64,000 nucleotides of DNA from Croceifilum oryzae (GCF_030814315.1 NZ_JAUSUV010000003.1:62001-126000), one strand, 5' to 3'. Positions 45,026 to 54,085 are shown, counted from the stretch's first letter. The notes: generated by a model from the sequence alone, not told the origin. Numbers and translations are program-made.

Positions 45026-46696
45026 ATGATGCTAGTGTTCCTTAGTACTTACAAGGTGGATGGGTTGTCCATGGAACTGATAACGGACCCAACCATTCAT
45101 TACCACGATCGCGATGCAGAATGTTATTTTATTGGGGAAATGTTATCGAATGAGGAAGAGTCATATCGTGCCTTTCGACATTTTGTATCCCATAGAAGTC
45201 CAAGGTTTATCCTATCACTTCGCGGAAATTATCAATCCATTATACGCATATCTAACCAACTATGGATATTTGCTGATCTAGGGAATGTACGACCAATCTA
45301 TTATGCAAAACAGAAAGAACAGTTACTAGTTTCTTCTCATCTTTCGATTATCCACCAAAAAGTGAATTCTGAACTACATATTCCTTGGCTTCGTCGATAC
45401 TTACTTACAGGTGGAACGCATATCGAGTCAGAATCCCCATATGAAGCAATTAATATGATTTCTGGTGGATTTGGGCTTCGATATAAAGGAGACAAAGTTC
45501 ATGTCTTCCAAGCATGGGATGTGGATGAAGAACCTTCACTATCTTGGGAGATGGCGCAGGATCAATTAAAGAACGAATTAACCCAATCCGTACTACTAAG
45601 ATGTAGGAATAAGCACATTACTAGTGATTTAAGTGGTGGATTGGATTCATCTACTCTTACATGGATTGCATCTAAAGGAAATCAGGTCAAATCTATCACC
45701 ATTGTAGGGAAAGAAGAGGATGAAGACTGTATAATAGCAAAGGAAATCGTACAAAAGCAAAGTAATATTGAGCAAACTGTTATTTCCCAGGATGAAATCC
45801 CTCTGATCTATTCAAATATCGACAAAGTAAGGGCTGATGCTCCTATTCCCTTTCTATGGTCCGCCAATAAAGTGAAGGCGAAGCTATTATGGGCAAAGCA
45901 GAATCAATCGGATATTCACTTCAGTGGGGAAGGTGGAGATACGGTTCTAGGAGCAGATCACACGTACTTGGTGGACTTAATTCATCGAAGAAAGTGGAAG
46001 ACTTTTTTATCTCATGCAAAAGGATGGGCAGAGGTTAAAAAGCAATCTCCTTTTAGTTGGATTAGGGGTTCTATCCAGCTTGCCCTTCGACTTCCATTCA
46101 CGCCTAAAGAAAGACATCCTCTCTCTCCAATGAGTAACCATCCTGAATGGCTTCCTTTTTCCACAGCATTTCCAAAAGAAAATTATTCGATCTATCAAGG
46201 TGTATCCAACACGATTCATGGCATTCAGTATTTGGGGCACATTTCGCATGGGTTAAAAGACTTATCGGAGCAGGAGCAAGTGAATATTTGTTTTCCATAC
46301 GTAGATCATAATGTGATTAGGGTTTGTATGCGGACTTCATCGGAAAAGAAAATGAATCCCTATGAATTGAAGCCACTACTGAAGAGAGCATTTCAGCATG
46401 ACCTTCCCGAGTGTCTTCTAACTCGTAATACGAAAGGTAATTATACTTCCGATGTCTACTATGGAATGAGGCAGCAGTTTTCGTGGTTTCAAGAAAACTT
46501 TCAACAAATGATTTTAGCTGAAATGGGATTAGTAGACATTCAGAAATTCCAAGAGTGTTTCCATAGGCTATCTATGGGCGTACCGGTAAGGCTTCCGGAG
46601 TTTCATCAGACACTATCATTAGAAATGTGGTTACGCCAAACGAAAAAAGCTCAAGACAGAGGAGGGACTGAGCAGGATGCAGTTTTCAATTCCTGA
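45026..46696 (+). CDS. Lasso cyclase (asparagine-synthetase-like, C protein)
   Basis: The 556-residue protein has an N-terminal glutaminase-like half without the nucleophilic Cys, and a C-terminal ATP-pyrophosphatase half with S203-G-G-L-D-S-S209 and the downstream FSGEGGDTVLGADHTYL. Lasso cyclases adenylate the side chain of the ring acid, here Asp9, and close the isopeptide bond to Gly1 around the threaded tail. An ATG three bases further on is an equally good start. The gene ends with a 20-base overlap into the RRE gene. Confidence 0.92.
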   Translation: MMLVFLSTYKVDGLSMELITDPTIHYHDRDAECYFIGEMLSNEEESYRAFRHFVSHRSPRFILSLRGNYQSIIRISNQLWIFADLGNVRPIYYAKQKEQLLVSSHLSIIHQKVNSELHIPWLRRYLLTGGTHIESESPYEAINMISGGFGLRYKGDKVHVFQAWDVDEEPSLSWEMAQDQLKNELTQSVLLRCRNKHITSDLSGGLDSSTLTWIASKGNQVKSITIVGKEEDEDCIIAKEIVQKQSNIEQTVISQDEIPLIYSNIDKVRADAPIPFLWSANKVKAKLLWAKQNQSDIHFSGEGGDTVLGADHTYLVDLIHRRKWKTFLSHAKGWAEVKKQSPFSWIRGSIQLALRLPFTPKERHPLSPMSNHPEWLPFSTAFPKENYSIYQGVSNTIHGIQYLGHISHGLKDLSEQEQVNICFPYVDHNVIRVCMRTSSEKKMNPYELKPLLKRAFQHDLPECLLTRNTKGNYTSDVYYGMRQQFSWFQENFQQMILAEMGLVDIQKFQECFHRLSMGVPVRLPEFHQTLSLEMWLRQTKKAQDRGGTEQDAVFNS

Positions 46697-46937
46697 ACAT
46701 ATTCAACTAACCGAAATAGAGGGGAGATGGGTTTTATTAGATTGTCGAGCGAATCGCTTTTTCGCTATTAATAAAACAGGGGCAGAATTTCTGGAACAAG
46801 TCAATCTTTGTGGCGAAATAGAGTTGGCTATCCATCATATAAGTAGAGCTTACGAGATTCCATTTGAAAGAGCAAAGAATGATATGGAACAGTTTATCCG
46901 TAATCTTAGTGAGAAAGAGTTGATATTTGGATTATGA
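46677..46937 (+). CDS. Lasso RiPP recognition element (B1, PqqD-like)
   Basis: The 86-residue PqqD-fold protein has three strands (WVLLDCRANRFFAINKTGAEF) and helices (EIELAIHHISRAYEIPFERAKNDMEQFIRNL). As a stand-alone B1 protein it binds the leader and presents the precursor to the B2 peptidase. It overlaps the cyclase gene by 20 bases and the B2 gene by 4 bases, so the three are translated together. Confidence 0.9.
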   Translation: MQFSIPEHIQLTEIEGRWVLLDCRANRFFAINKTGAEFLEQVNLCGEIELAIHHISRAYEIPFERAKNDMEQFIRNLSEKELIFGL

Positions 46938-47290
46938 TAAGAGGATGGATTTGTCTGGTTATCGCGATATTTCTCATTCGTACTAGAAGTGTCGAGCAAT
47001 TAAAGCCATTTCTTCGTAAAAGAAAAGATAAGTGTAAAGAGATATGTTCTCTAGATGAAGTGGAGCAGGCTTTCGTTAAAATTGAACAGGCAAAACGCTT
47101 GTTTCTCTCTCGAACGGCTTGTTTAGAGGAATCGCTTGCTCTATTTTTATATGTAACATCTAAGAGGAAATCAGTAGATTGGTTAATCGGTGTAAGGCTT
47201 GCGCCCTTTGCTTCACATGCGTGGATCGAAGTGGATGGTCAGAGGACAGACGGGGAAGCAGAGACGTATAAAAAGATATTGGTGATTTAA
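46934..47290 (+). CDS. Lasso leader peptidase (B2, transglutaminase-like)
   Basis: The 118-residue protein has the catalytic triad of the McjB C-terminal domain: C63 (RTACLEESLALFLY), H95 (SHAWIEV) and D101 (VDGQ). Short hydrophobic N-terminus. It removes the leader after Leu19 of the precursor. It ends the gene run; no ABC transporter or isopeptidase follows, so export must rely on another system. Confidence 0.9.
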   Translation: MIRGWICLVIAIFLIRTRSVEQLKPFLRKRKDKCKEICSLDEVEQAFVKIEQAKRLFLSRTACLEESLALFLYVTSKRKSVDWLIGVRLAPFASHAWIEVDGQRTDGEAETYKKILVI

Positions 47291-47309
47291 ATCAATATAT
47301 CAATAAAAT

Positions 47310-47348
47310 AAAAGTGCAATAGGGAGTAAATCCTTATTACACTTTTTT
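47310..47348 (+). terminator. Terminator of the lasso operon
   Basis: AAAAGTGCAATAGG pairs with CCTTATTACACTTTT with two mismatches; T-run follows. Confidence 0.75.
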
Positions 47349-47410
47349 ACGTGCTTTTGAGGTGGCTTTTTGGGTTGTCGAGAGTAGGTTCGAATAAAAA
47401 ATAGACTTCA

Positions 47411-48322
47411 TTAACTAACATCATAAGCCATGCTAATCAAGTGTTTCGCCTTTTCAATATCTGCATCGCTTGTGATGGCAACTTCTAAGTTCCCAGTACC
47501 AAAATGCCCTATGTTCCTGACGTCGCGAGTAAAACCGTTTTCTAATGTAACTTGATCCGGATCTACTTTTACATATAGCAATATTCGCCCTGTCTGGAGG
47601 TGTATTTCAAGGCATACAAAGTTTTTAATCCGCTTAAAGGCAATGTAATGCTTTAGAAATTTGATTTGTACATCATCGCCTAAGGCCATCATGTATGCTT
47701 TTAATGATTCATACCTATCTGTAACTTGCGTATTGGCTTGTTCCAAGTAATCGGAAACGGTTTTAACTTTTACATTACGTTGTGTAACAGTATTGTCACT
47801 GATCTGCATGGTTTGTGCAGTAGTTGCGTTTACTAATTCAAGTAATAGTAGCCCGTCATCGTAATATTTATAAACATATAATTCGATGTTTCTATGAATC
47901 TGTTCAACTGCATGACGATCAAATTTAGTAAAACCACCTGCAATACATAATAAGCGTGGATTGCTCCACTCTATAGTATTCGATACTTCAGCACCATATT
48001 TACGCATAACCATTAACTCAAATTCTGCTTTGTGATCTAGTAGCCAATCGAGATAAAATAGACCTTGTGTGACAACGTTTTCATTTACAGCCCGCTTATA
48101 TTCGATAATGACGGGTGAGTTGTTTTCGTCAATACCTAAAGTATCGATTCTGCCGGCATGCTTTTTGCCTGTACTGTATTCAGTGGCTAGAAATCGTACG
48201 CCTAGAAATGTTTCTAAATGCTGCTCTAATGTGTTTTGCAATGATTTCTCAACTGTAACGGATCGTCCTGCTAGTTCTTCTACGTAGTCATTGTTAATAC
48301 GGAATAGTTTAATATCGCCCAA
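47411..48322 (-). CDS. NucS-like PD-(D/E)XK endonuclease domain protein
   Basis: TTG start after AGGAGGG. The 303-residue protein has, at about 60-80, GRIDTLGIDENNSPVIIEYKRA: the Asp, Glu and Lys of the nuclease motif (D-x13-E-x-K). This is the N-terminal domain of NucS/DUF91 proteins. The C-terminal 100 residues (IKFLKHYIAFKRIKNFVCLEIH..., HFGTGNLEVAITSDADIEKAKHLI) correspond to the DUF5655 module often attached to it. A role in nucleic acid cleavage or repair is likely; the true function is unknown. It diverges from the Hsp90-like gene. Confidence 0.8.
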   Translation of the reverse strand: MGDIKLFRINNDYVEELAGRSVTVEKSLQNTLEQHLETFLGVRFLATEYSTGKKHAGRIDTLGIDENNSPVIIEYKRAVNENVVTQGLFYLDWLLDHKAEFELMVMRKYGAEVSNTIEWSNPRLLCIAGGFTKFDRHAVEQIHRNIELYVYKYYDDGLLLLELVNATTAQTMQISDNTVTQRNVKVKTVSDYLEQANTQVTDRYESLKAYMMALGDDVQIKFLKHYIAFKRIKNFVCLEIHLQTGRILLYVKVDPDQVTLENGFTRDVRNIGHFGTGNLEVAITSDADIEKAKHLISMAYDVS

Positions 48323-48513
48323 ATAAATTCCCTCCTGAACATAAATAGTATATCATTCTTAACTATTATAATCTTCCTTTAATAGCAAGTAGATTACAAA
48401 TACTTTTTTGGGGGAATCAAGTGGCAGTAAGGCAGTTAGATCATGATAAAATGATGAATGGAACGTGGACTATTTTAATTAATAATATTACATAGATGTT
48501 TATAAGGAGCTAA

Positions 48514-50283
48514 ATGATGAGTCAATTTCACTTTAAAGTAAATTTAAAAGGGATGATCGATTTACTATCTAACCACTTATATAGTACACCGCATGTATAT
48601 TTGCGGGAATTAATTCAAAATGGTGTGGATGCCCTTACAGCACGTAAAAAAGTGACAGCAGAGCACGAAGGTACGATTGGGATTGAATTATTTACTTCGC
48701 CGACAAAGCCCCCTACGTTGTACATAGAAGATAATGGGATTGGTCTTACAGAAGAAGAGGTTCATCAGTTCTTGTCGCAGATTGGTCAAACTTCCAAGCG
48801 TGGCGAAGAGGAGCAAGACTTTATTGGTCGCTTTGGTGTGGGCTTGCTCTCTTGTTTTATTGTAAGTGAGGAGATTGTGCTGATTACTCGATCGGTTCAT
48901 TCGGATGAGGTAATCGAGTGGCGTGGGAAGCCGGATGGAAGCTATCAGATTAAGAAGTTAGATCAGGAGATGCTACCTGGAACGAAGGTGTTTTTACAGA
49001 GTAAGAGAGGGTTTGAAGAATATTTTCAGCCAGATAGTGTACGGAAATATGTAAAGCATTATGGGGAATTTCTACCTTATCCTATTTATTTTTATGGAGA
49101 AGAACGGATTCGTTTAAACGAGGAAATAGCTCCGTGGGAGATGAGGACAGAAGCAGCCCTCCAATATGCGGAAGCGAGAAATGGAGCAAGACACCTAGAT
49201 GCGATTCCACTTTCTTCTACTATCGGGGGTGTCAAAGGGATCGCATATGTCTTGCCATATGCTGTTAGCACGAATGCAAAACAATCCCATCAGGTTTATG
49301 TGAAACAGATGCTTTTATCAGAAAAGGTCAGTAATATTTTACCGGATTGGGCTTTCTTTGTTACGGGTGTTTTAAATGCAGATGGACTCCGCTTAACTGC
49401 CTCACGAGAGGAGTTTTACCAGAGTGATCTACTAGAGTTGGTTCGTGTAGAGCTGGGAGATTGTATTAAGAAGTATTTGGTCAATCTTGCAGAAAAGCAA
49501 TCGGATACTTTCTGGGAGATCCTAGATGTTCATTATTCTTCTATTAAGTCATTAGCAGTGGAAGATGATGAGCTTTATGCACTCTTTGTCGACTGGTTAC
49601 CTTTTGAAACTTCTCTAGGGAGGAAGACGATGAAGGAGATACGGAGTGAAGGGGATATGATTCTTTACACTTCATCTGTAGACCAGTTCCGCCAAGTGAG
49701 TAAAGTAGCAAAAGCGCAATCCGTTCTTCTTTTAAACGGAGGGTATGTCCACGATTCGGAACTTCTGAGAAAGTTACCAAACGTCTTTCCAGAGCTTGAG
49801 ATACAGGAGGTAGATGCTAGTACATTTTCTGAGAACTTCGTGGATCTTACGTTGAAGGAAAGAGAAGAAGCCTATACATTCTTGCGGGTCGCAAATTTAG
49901 TTCTTCAACCGTTTCAATGCGAATGTGATGTGAAAAAATTTAACCCGAGCGAGTTACCAGCGTTATATACCAATAATAAAGAGGCGTCCTTTTTCCGTAA
50001 TGCTTCTTATACCAAAGAGGAGACGAATGATCTATTTGCCTCCATTATCGATCAGATGGTCGTAGAGGGTGTGAAGCCTACCTTCGCCCAACTCTGTTTT
50101 AACTATGACAATCCAACGATCCAACAACTCTTCCACTCGGATGATCCAAAATTGCAGAGATCGGTCATTGAGACTTTGTATGTACAAGCTCTTTTATTGG
50201 GACATCATCCATTAAAGCAGTCAGAAATGAAATTATTAAACAAGAACTTACGACAGTTTATCAGCTGGAGGTTAGAGAAATGA
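48514..50283 (+). CDS. Hsp90/HtpG-like ATPase
   Basis: ATG after AAGGAGC. The 589-residue protein has the GHKL ATP-binding motifs ELIQNGVDAL (N-box), DNGIGLT and GRFGVGLLSCF, and the middle-domain phrase ADGLRLTASREEF, as in HtpG. The C-terminal part diverges from ordinary HtpG. It is not the housekeeping chaperone but a paralogous family usually found beside a TPR gene. The ATGA overlap with the TPR gene shows coupled translation. Client and role unknown. Confidence 0.85.
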   Translation: MMSQFHFKVNLKGMIDLLSNHLYSTPHVYLRELIQNGVDALTARKKVTAEHEGTIGIELFTSPTKPPTLYIEDNGIGLTEEEVHQFLSQIGQTSKRGEEEQDFIGRFGVGLLSCFIVSEEIVLITRSVHSDEVIEWRGKPDGSYQIKKLDQEMLPGTKVFLQSKRGFEEYFQPDSVRKYVKHYGEFLPYPIYFYGEERIRLNEEIAPWEMRTEAALQYAEARNGARHLDAIPLSSTIGGVKGIAYVLPYAVSTNAKQSHQVYVKQMLLSEKVSNILPDWAFFVTGVLNADGLRLTASREEFYQSDLLELVRVELGDCIKKYLVNLAEKQSDTFWEILDVHYSSIKSLAVEDDELYALFVDWLPFETSLGRKTMKEIRSEGDMILYTSSVDQFRQVSKVAKAQSVLLLNGGYVHDSELLRKLPNVFPELEIQEVDASTFSENFVDLTLKEREEAYTFLRVANLVLQPFQCECDVKKFNPSELPALYTNNKEASFFRNASYTKEETNDLFASIIDQMVVEGVKPTFAQLCFNYDNPTIQQLFHSDDPKLQRSVIETLYVQALLLGHHPLKQSEMKLLNKNLRQFISWRLEK

Positions 50284-51326
50284 TGGATTATCAGAAACTG
50301 CTAAGACAAGCTGCCTCGCTTCCGGATGGAGATGCAAAGCTCACGTTAATGGAAGAAGCGATTCGTATGTTAGATAGTCTTCAAGAAGTAGATAATGCTT
50401 TTTACGAACGTATGAATTATATAAACATAGCCGTTTTCTTAGGTAGAGGAGAAAAAGCGATCGTTGCTTTTGCTTGGTGTCTTGCTCAGTATGATAAAGA
50501 GCCGGGGCGATTTGTGAGTCACAATATTATGTGGACATATAAGTGGATTGCAGAACATATCCAAAGATTTCCGCAAATTAGTGTAGAGAAAGTAGAAGAA
50601 ACGTTAGCAGATCTGAAAAGGAGATATCAGGAGTTAGGGTATAAACTTCGTCCTTACTATTGGCAGAAACGGAAATTTGCTTTTGAGAGAGGGGATCTAG
50701 AAGAAGCAGAGAAATATTTTCAATTATGGATGGAGGAGCCTAGGGATCGCATGTCTGACTGCCGGGCTTGTGAACGAGATCATCAAGTATCTTATTACCT
50801 AGAAAAAGACTTACATCGAGCAGAAGACTTAGCCAAATCATTATTTCAAGGTTGGGAAGGTTGCCGCACAGTTCCTTCTACTACCTATGCCGATTTTCTT
50901 CTACCGACTTTGCAGGCAGGTAAGGTGGAGCTTGCATGGCAGTACTATCAAACAGGATATCCGTTGATCCGAGGTGAAAAAGGGTTTATCCCATCTGTAG
51001 CGAAACATATTCAATTTCTAACTGTAGTGGATAAAGAGGAAGCAGCGATCCTCCTTCAGAGGCATCTACCAGAGGCTTTGTCACTCTACGAAAAAGATTG
51101 TCAGTTCCAATTCTTCTTAGCCGCTAGCATCCTATTCGAAGAGATAGGAGAATACCAACATACCTTAAACATTCCTGACCATGTTACGTATGAATGGTTA
51201 ACCAATGAAGTAGAGTCCATAGCAAAAAAGTTTGACGGGCGTAACGGAAATGATGGTTATCAAAAGAAGATAATAGAAGTGCGAGAGAAACTAGAAGCAT
51301 GTAGAAAGATGGTTAAACCTAGATAA
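50280..51326 (+). CDS. TPR-containing partner of the Hsp90-like protein
   Basis: The start overlaps the stop of the Hsp90-like gene by four bases. The 348 residues are helical with TPR-like spacing (KLTLMEEAIRMLDSLQEVDNAFYERM, RGDLEEAEKYFQLWMEEP) and a small Cys group in DCRACERDH. TPR proteins are classical Hsp90 cochaperones in eukaryotes; here adjacency and coupled translation point to a complex, as inference. A terminator follows at 51379. Confidence 0.75.
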   Translation: MMDYQKLLRQAASLPDGDAKLTLMEEAIRMLDSLQEVDNAFYERMNYINIAVFLGRGEKAIVAFAWCLAQYDKEPGRFVSHNIMWTYKWIAEHIQRFPQISVEKVEETLADLKRRYQELGYKLRPYYWQKRKFAFERGDLEEAEKYFQLWMEEPRDRMSDCRACERDHQVSYYLEKDLHRAEDLAKSLFQGWEGCRTVPSTTYADFLLPTLQAGKVELAWQYYQTGYPLIRGEKGFIPSVAKHIQFLTVVDKEEAAILLQRHLPEALSLYEKDCQFQFFLAASILFEEIGEYQHTLNIPDHVTYEWLTNEVESIAKKFDGRNGNDGYQKKIIEVREKLEACRKMVKPR

Positions 51327-51378
51327 TAAGGGTAGAGCTATCATGCCAAGAATACCAAAATAAGAATACTAAAATCCG

Positions 51379-51424
51379 AAAACACCATCCTTTTTCGTTT
51401 CAATAGGAGAGGATGGCGTTTTTT
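51379..51424 (+). terminator. Terminator after the Hsp90/TPR operon
   Basis: AAAACACCATCCT / AGGATGGCGTTTT with one mismatch, then TTT. Confidence 0.8.
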
Positions 51425-51468
51425 ATGACCCTCTTTGTTTTTTATGTGAAAGATTTATAGAGATTTTG

Positions 51469-51498
51469 TTGACATAGAATGAAAAGTGATGTTATTAT
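51469..51498 (+). promoter_or_regulatory. Sigma-A promoter of tRNA-Leu
   Basis: TTGACA at 51469-51474 and TATTAT at 51493-51498 (18-base spacer), 48 bases before the tRNA. Confidence 0.7.
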
Positions 51499-51545
51499 CA
51501 ATAAAGTAGTTCGGATGAGCCAAACAATTCATCCAAAAATGATAT

Positions 51546-51629
51546 GCCGAAGTGGCGGAATGGCAGACGCGCGCGACTCAAAATCGCGTTCCGCGAGGAG
51601 TGTGGGTTCGAGTCCCACCTTCGGTACCA
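51546..51629 (+). tRNA. tRNA-Leu (anticodon CAA)
   Basis: 84 bases ending in encoded CCA. Acceptor stem GCCGAAG / CTTCGGT (first pair G-U), anticodon stem CGCGA / TCGCG with loop CTCAAAA giving CAA, a long variable arm of about 13 bases, and T-arm GTGGG-TTCGAGT-CCCAC. Discriminator base A. It reads UUG codons. Confidence 0.95.
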
Positions 51630-51639
51630 GTACTCATAC

Positions 51640-51692
51640 ATAAGCCACCTTACCTTTGTTATCCGATACAGGGGTGGGGTGGCTTTTTTACG
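51640..51692 (+). terminator. Terminator of the tRNA gene
   Basis: AAGCCACC / GGTGGCTT with further G-T pairs and a T-run. Confidence 0.75.
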
Positions 51693-51702
51693 TTGTCGTA
51701 TT

Positions 51703-52266
51703 TTATTTTAAATAACGGTGTTCCCAGCCCTCTTCGAGTAGGATAGATATGATTTTGGCCACTTTTTTCGCATCTGCTATCGGGTCTGTAGGAGGGACGG
51801 AGGATTCTAGACCATGGTATTGGAGAACGTGTCCTAATTTTTTCATGTGTTTTAGTTGGTAAAACTTGCTGTAGTTATGTTTGATGGTGATAAAACGCTT
51901 GGGGATCGGGAGTGGGACTTGAAGCCTCTTGCATTGGCGAACTAATTGTAGATGACCGTAGTATCCCCAGAATGCAGGAATGGATTGGTATTGCGCGGTA
52001 AGTTGCCCGATGGTTTGCATGGCTTCTGGGTATGAGATTCCTGTGTCCACTTCTTGTTGCTGGATTTGGATAAACTCGGTGCAAAAATGGGATAAGTGAG
52101 GGAATATAGTGGGCTGGATATGGCAGTGGTATTTTTCGAGAATGCGCATACGATCCGTGTGTAGAATAATGGCTTGAATGCGGATGACTTCGGGGATAAA
52201 TTGGACAGGCGTTTGCCCAGTAGGGTAGCAGGTGGTTTTCACGTCGAGAACCATAATGTTTTTCAA
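51703..52266 (-). CDS. Degenerate KapD/ERI1-like 3'-5' exonuclease homologue
   Basis: TTG start after GGAGGG. The 187-residue protein follows the KapD/ERI1 DEDDh family closely (FIPEVIRIQAI, PTIFPHLSHFCTEFIQIQQQEVDTGISYPEA, AFWGYYGHLQLVRQC, IKHNYSKFYQLKHMKKLGHVLQYHGLE). However, the catalytic D-x-E is D8-V-K10, the Asp expected in W-G-x-Y-D is G104, and the His usually before the last Asp (D165) is missing. It is therefore probably not an active nuclease and may bind RNA or partners. It is full length, not a decaying pseudogene. Confidence 0.75.
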   Translation of the reverse strand: MKNIMVLDVKTTCYPTGQTPVQFIPEVIRIQAIILHTDRMRILEKYHCHIQPTIFPHLSHFCTEFIQIQQQEVDTGISYPEAMQTIGQLTAQYQSIPAFWGYYGHLQLVRQCKRLQVPLPIPKRFITIKHNYSKFYQLKHMKKLGHVLQYHGLESSVPPTDPIADAKKVAKIISILLEEGWEHRYLK

Positions 52267-52317
52267 ACGATTCCCTCCTCTCTCAAATAAATATTAGATA
52301 ACTTTACATAAAAAATA

Positions 52318-52351
52318 CGCTGGAAACAGGGTAAATGCCTGCTATCCAGCG
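52318..52351 (-). terminator. Terminator of the subtilase gene
   Basis: CGCTGGA / TCCAGCG; on the minus strand it is followed by TATTTTTTA. Confidence 0.75.
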
Positions 52352-52369
52352 ATAAAAAATAGAATTTAT

Positions 52370-53860
52370 TTACTTTATAGGCGGCTTGGGAGCGATTGAT
52401 TTTTTTGATTTGGAATTCGACCCAATCTGTAGGACGTATTCGGTAATGGCTTTTAGGTTAGGCATACGACCAATTTTGTCATTTGCGCTAGCGGAAGGGG
52501 TAGAGAAGGCGGAGTATTTTAAAATGGTACGGATATCGGTAGGGCTGTACGTGAAGCCGTTATAGCCTGCTTTGGTGATTCCATTTAGCGCGGTAGCTGC
52601 TCCTGCGATAATGGGCGAGGCGCTAGATGTTCCACTAAAGGAGTTTGTGTAGCTTGTATTTTGCCCGACGTTTCCGGTGGTCGTGGTGACGTTTTGTCCC
52701 CAGCCATAGCAATCGATGCGACTACCATAATTAGAGAAAGATAATCGTGCATGAGGAGCGGAGGAAGAGGCTGCTCCGACCATGATAGCGCCGGAGTCTC
52801 GGAAGTCAGAAAGGTTGCGATTCAGGATATATTTACCGGCTTGATTGCGGAAGTTGTCTAGATTATTGGAGCCATTTCCGCCTGCTTCGACGACGGCGAT
52901 GCCTTTATTGGTTGCGAATCGGATCGCATCATAAACGGCATCCTCCACCTCTACAGGTAAATAATTCGACATCGTTGGATAAGTGGTCTGGGCTTCTAAT
53001 AGGAGAACATCTCCCTTTGCTAAATTCTGTGCCGCACTTAGGATGGCATCAGCGGTGCTATAGATAGAGTTGGTGCGCCATTGGGAGACGACTTTGGATG
53101 TGGCATGAGGGACGATTCCAACTGTGCCAACTGTGTTATCGGTCGAAACTAACTCACCTAAAACGCTGGTTCCATGACTTTGGGAAGTTAGGCTTAGACC
53201 TGAAATAATGGAGATGTTTTGGGCGATGAGATCTTGATGAGATAGGTTCCACCCTTGCTCCAGATCGGCTATGGTCACATTAGCGCCGTCTCCGCCTGGA
53301 TGATTCCAAGCAAACTTAGCGTCAATGCCGTTTGGAGCTGGATTGAGATAACCTTGGTTAGGGGATAGGGGATCATTGTTAGGGTTAACGGCTGGGGGGA
53401 TAACGGGGGTTCCTTCTACGTAGGCTGTTTCGACGAATGGAGACTTGGTTAGTTTCTGGACTAAGTCATCGGGGTTTGAACCTTGGGGAACATCGATTAC
53501 GAAATAGCGCAGGAGATCTACTTGATCATCTGGCTTTTGACTCTTATTTACTTGTTGTTGCAGGGATTGAAGTTGTTGTGGATCAGCAGAAGTGAACAGT
53601 CTTTTTAACTTCAAATCCGAAGGTAGTGCTGATTTTTGCTCTTGATTGAGGGATTGTTCGGCACCATCTTGATAAGGGAGTTGGATGGAGGGTTTCACTT
53701 TCACAACCACTCTGGATTGGGCAGTTGGTGCGACCTCTTTTTCGGGTTCATCTGGTTTTTCTTCTGTCGATTTCCAAATGACAAACCAAGAAGTCAAGAA
53801 AATGACGAGGAAGACGGCAGCACTGATGACTGCCCATATCTTAGCTTTCCGTGAACGCAT
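52370..53860 (-). CDS. Membrane-anchored subtilisin-like protease (S8)
   Basis: The 496-residue protein has an N-terminal membrane segment (about 8-29), a propeptide-like region to about residue 175, and a subtilase domain with D199 (IADLEQG), H229 (SQSHGTSVLG), the oxyanion N329 (EAGGNGSN) and catalytic S412 (SGTSSASPIIAG). The short C-terminal tail is Lys/Ser rich. It should act outside the cell, held at the membrane until processed. The target is unknown; no lantibiotic or matrix genes are adjacent. Confidence 0.88.
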   Translation of the reverse strand: MRSRKAKIWAVISAAVFLVIFLTSWFVIWKSTEEKPDEPEKEVAPTAQSRVVVKVKPSIQLPYQDGAEQSLNQEQKSALPSDLKLKRLFTSADPQQLQSLQQQVNKSQKPDDQVDLLRYFVIDVPQGSNPDDLVQKLTKSPFVETAYVEGTPVIPPAVNPNNDPLSPNQGYLNPAPNGIDAKFAWNHPGGDGANVTIADLEQGWNLSHQDLIAQNISIISGLSLTSQSHGTSVLGELVSTDNTVGTVGIVPHATSKVVSQWRTNSIYSTADAILSAAQNLAKGDVLLLEAQTTYPTMSNYLPVEVEDAVYDAIRFATNKGIAVVEAGGNGSNNLDNFRNQAGKYILNRNLSDFRDSGAIMVGAASSSAPHARLSFSNYGSRIDCYGWGQNVTTTTGNVGQNTSYTNSFSGTSSASPIIAGAATALNGITKAGYNGFTYSPTDIRTILKYSAFSTPSASANDKIGRMPNLKAITEYVLQIGSNSKSKKSIAPKPPIK

Positions 53861-54000
53861 TGAATTCCCACCTTTTGTTAAAGGATAGCATGCAAAATAT
53901 ATCTTACCATATTGAACTAATATTAAAAATATTCATTTTAGTAAGAAATTAATGAGGCTGTCCCGTGACGGAGTGGGGCTAATAAAATTCATTCGTTATT

Positions 54001-54055
54001 GGGTAGTAACGGTTCCTTAAATCTAGTTTTCAAGTAGAGAGAGGCATTACTACCC
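54001..54055. repeat. Imperfect inverted repeat with nine-base arms
   Basis: GGGTAGTAA at 54001-54009 and TTACTACCC at 54047-54055, in the stretch 53861-54085 that otherwise has no gene. It may mark an insertion remnant. Confidence 0.35.
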
Positions 54056-54085
54056 GGTTGTCATTGGATCTGATAAAGGTCTTAT

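Noticed and set aside
53861-54085. Insertion-sequence remnant (GAGGCTGTCCC-like end and the GGGTAGTAA repeat)
   Set aside because: No transposase fragment or target duplication could be seen; only the inverted repeat is reported.
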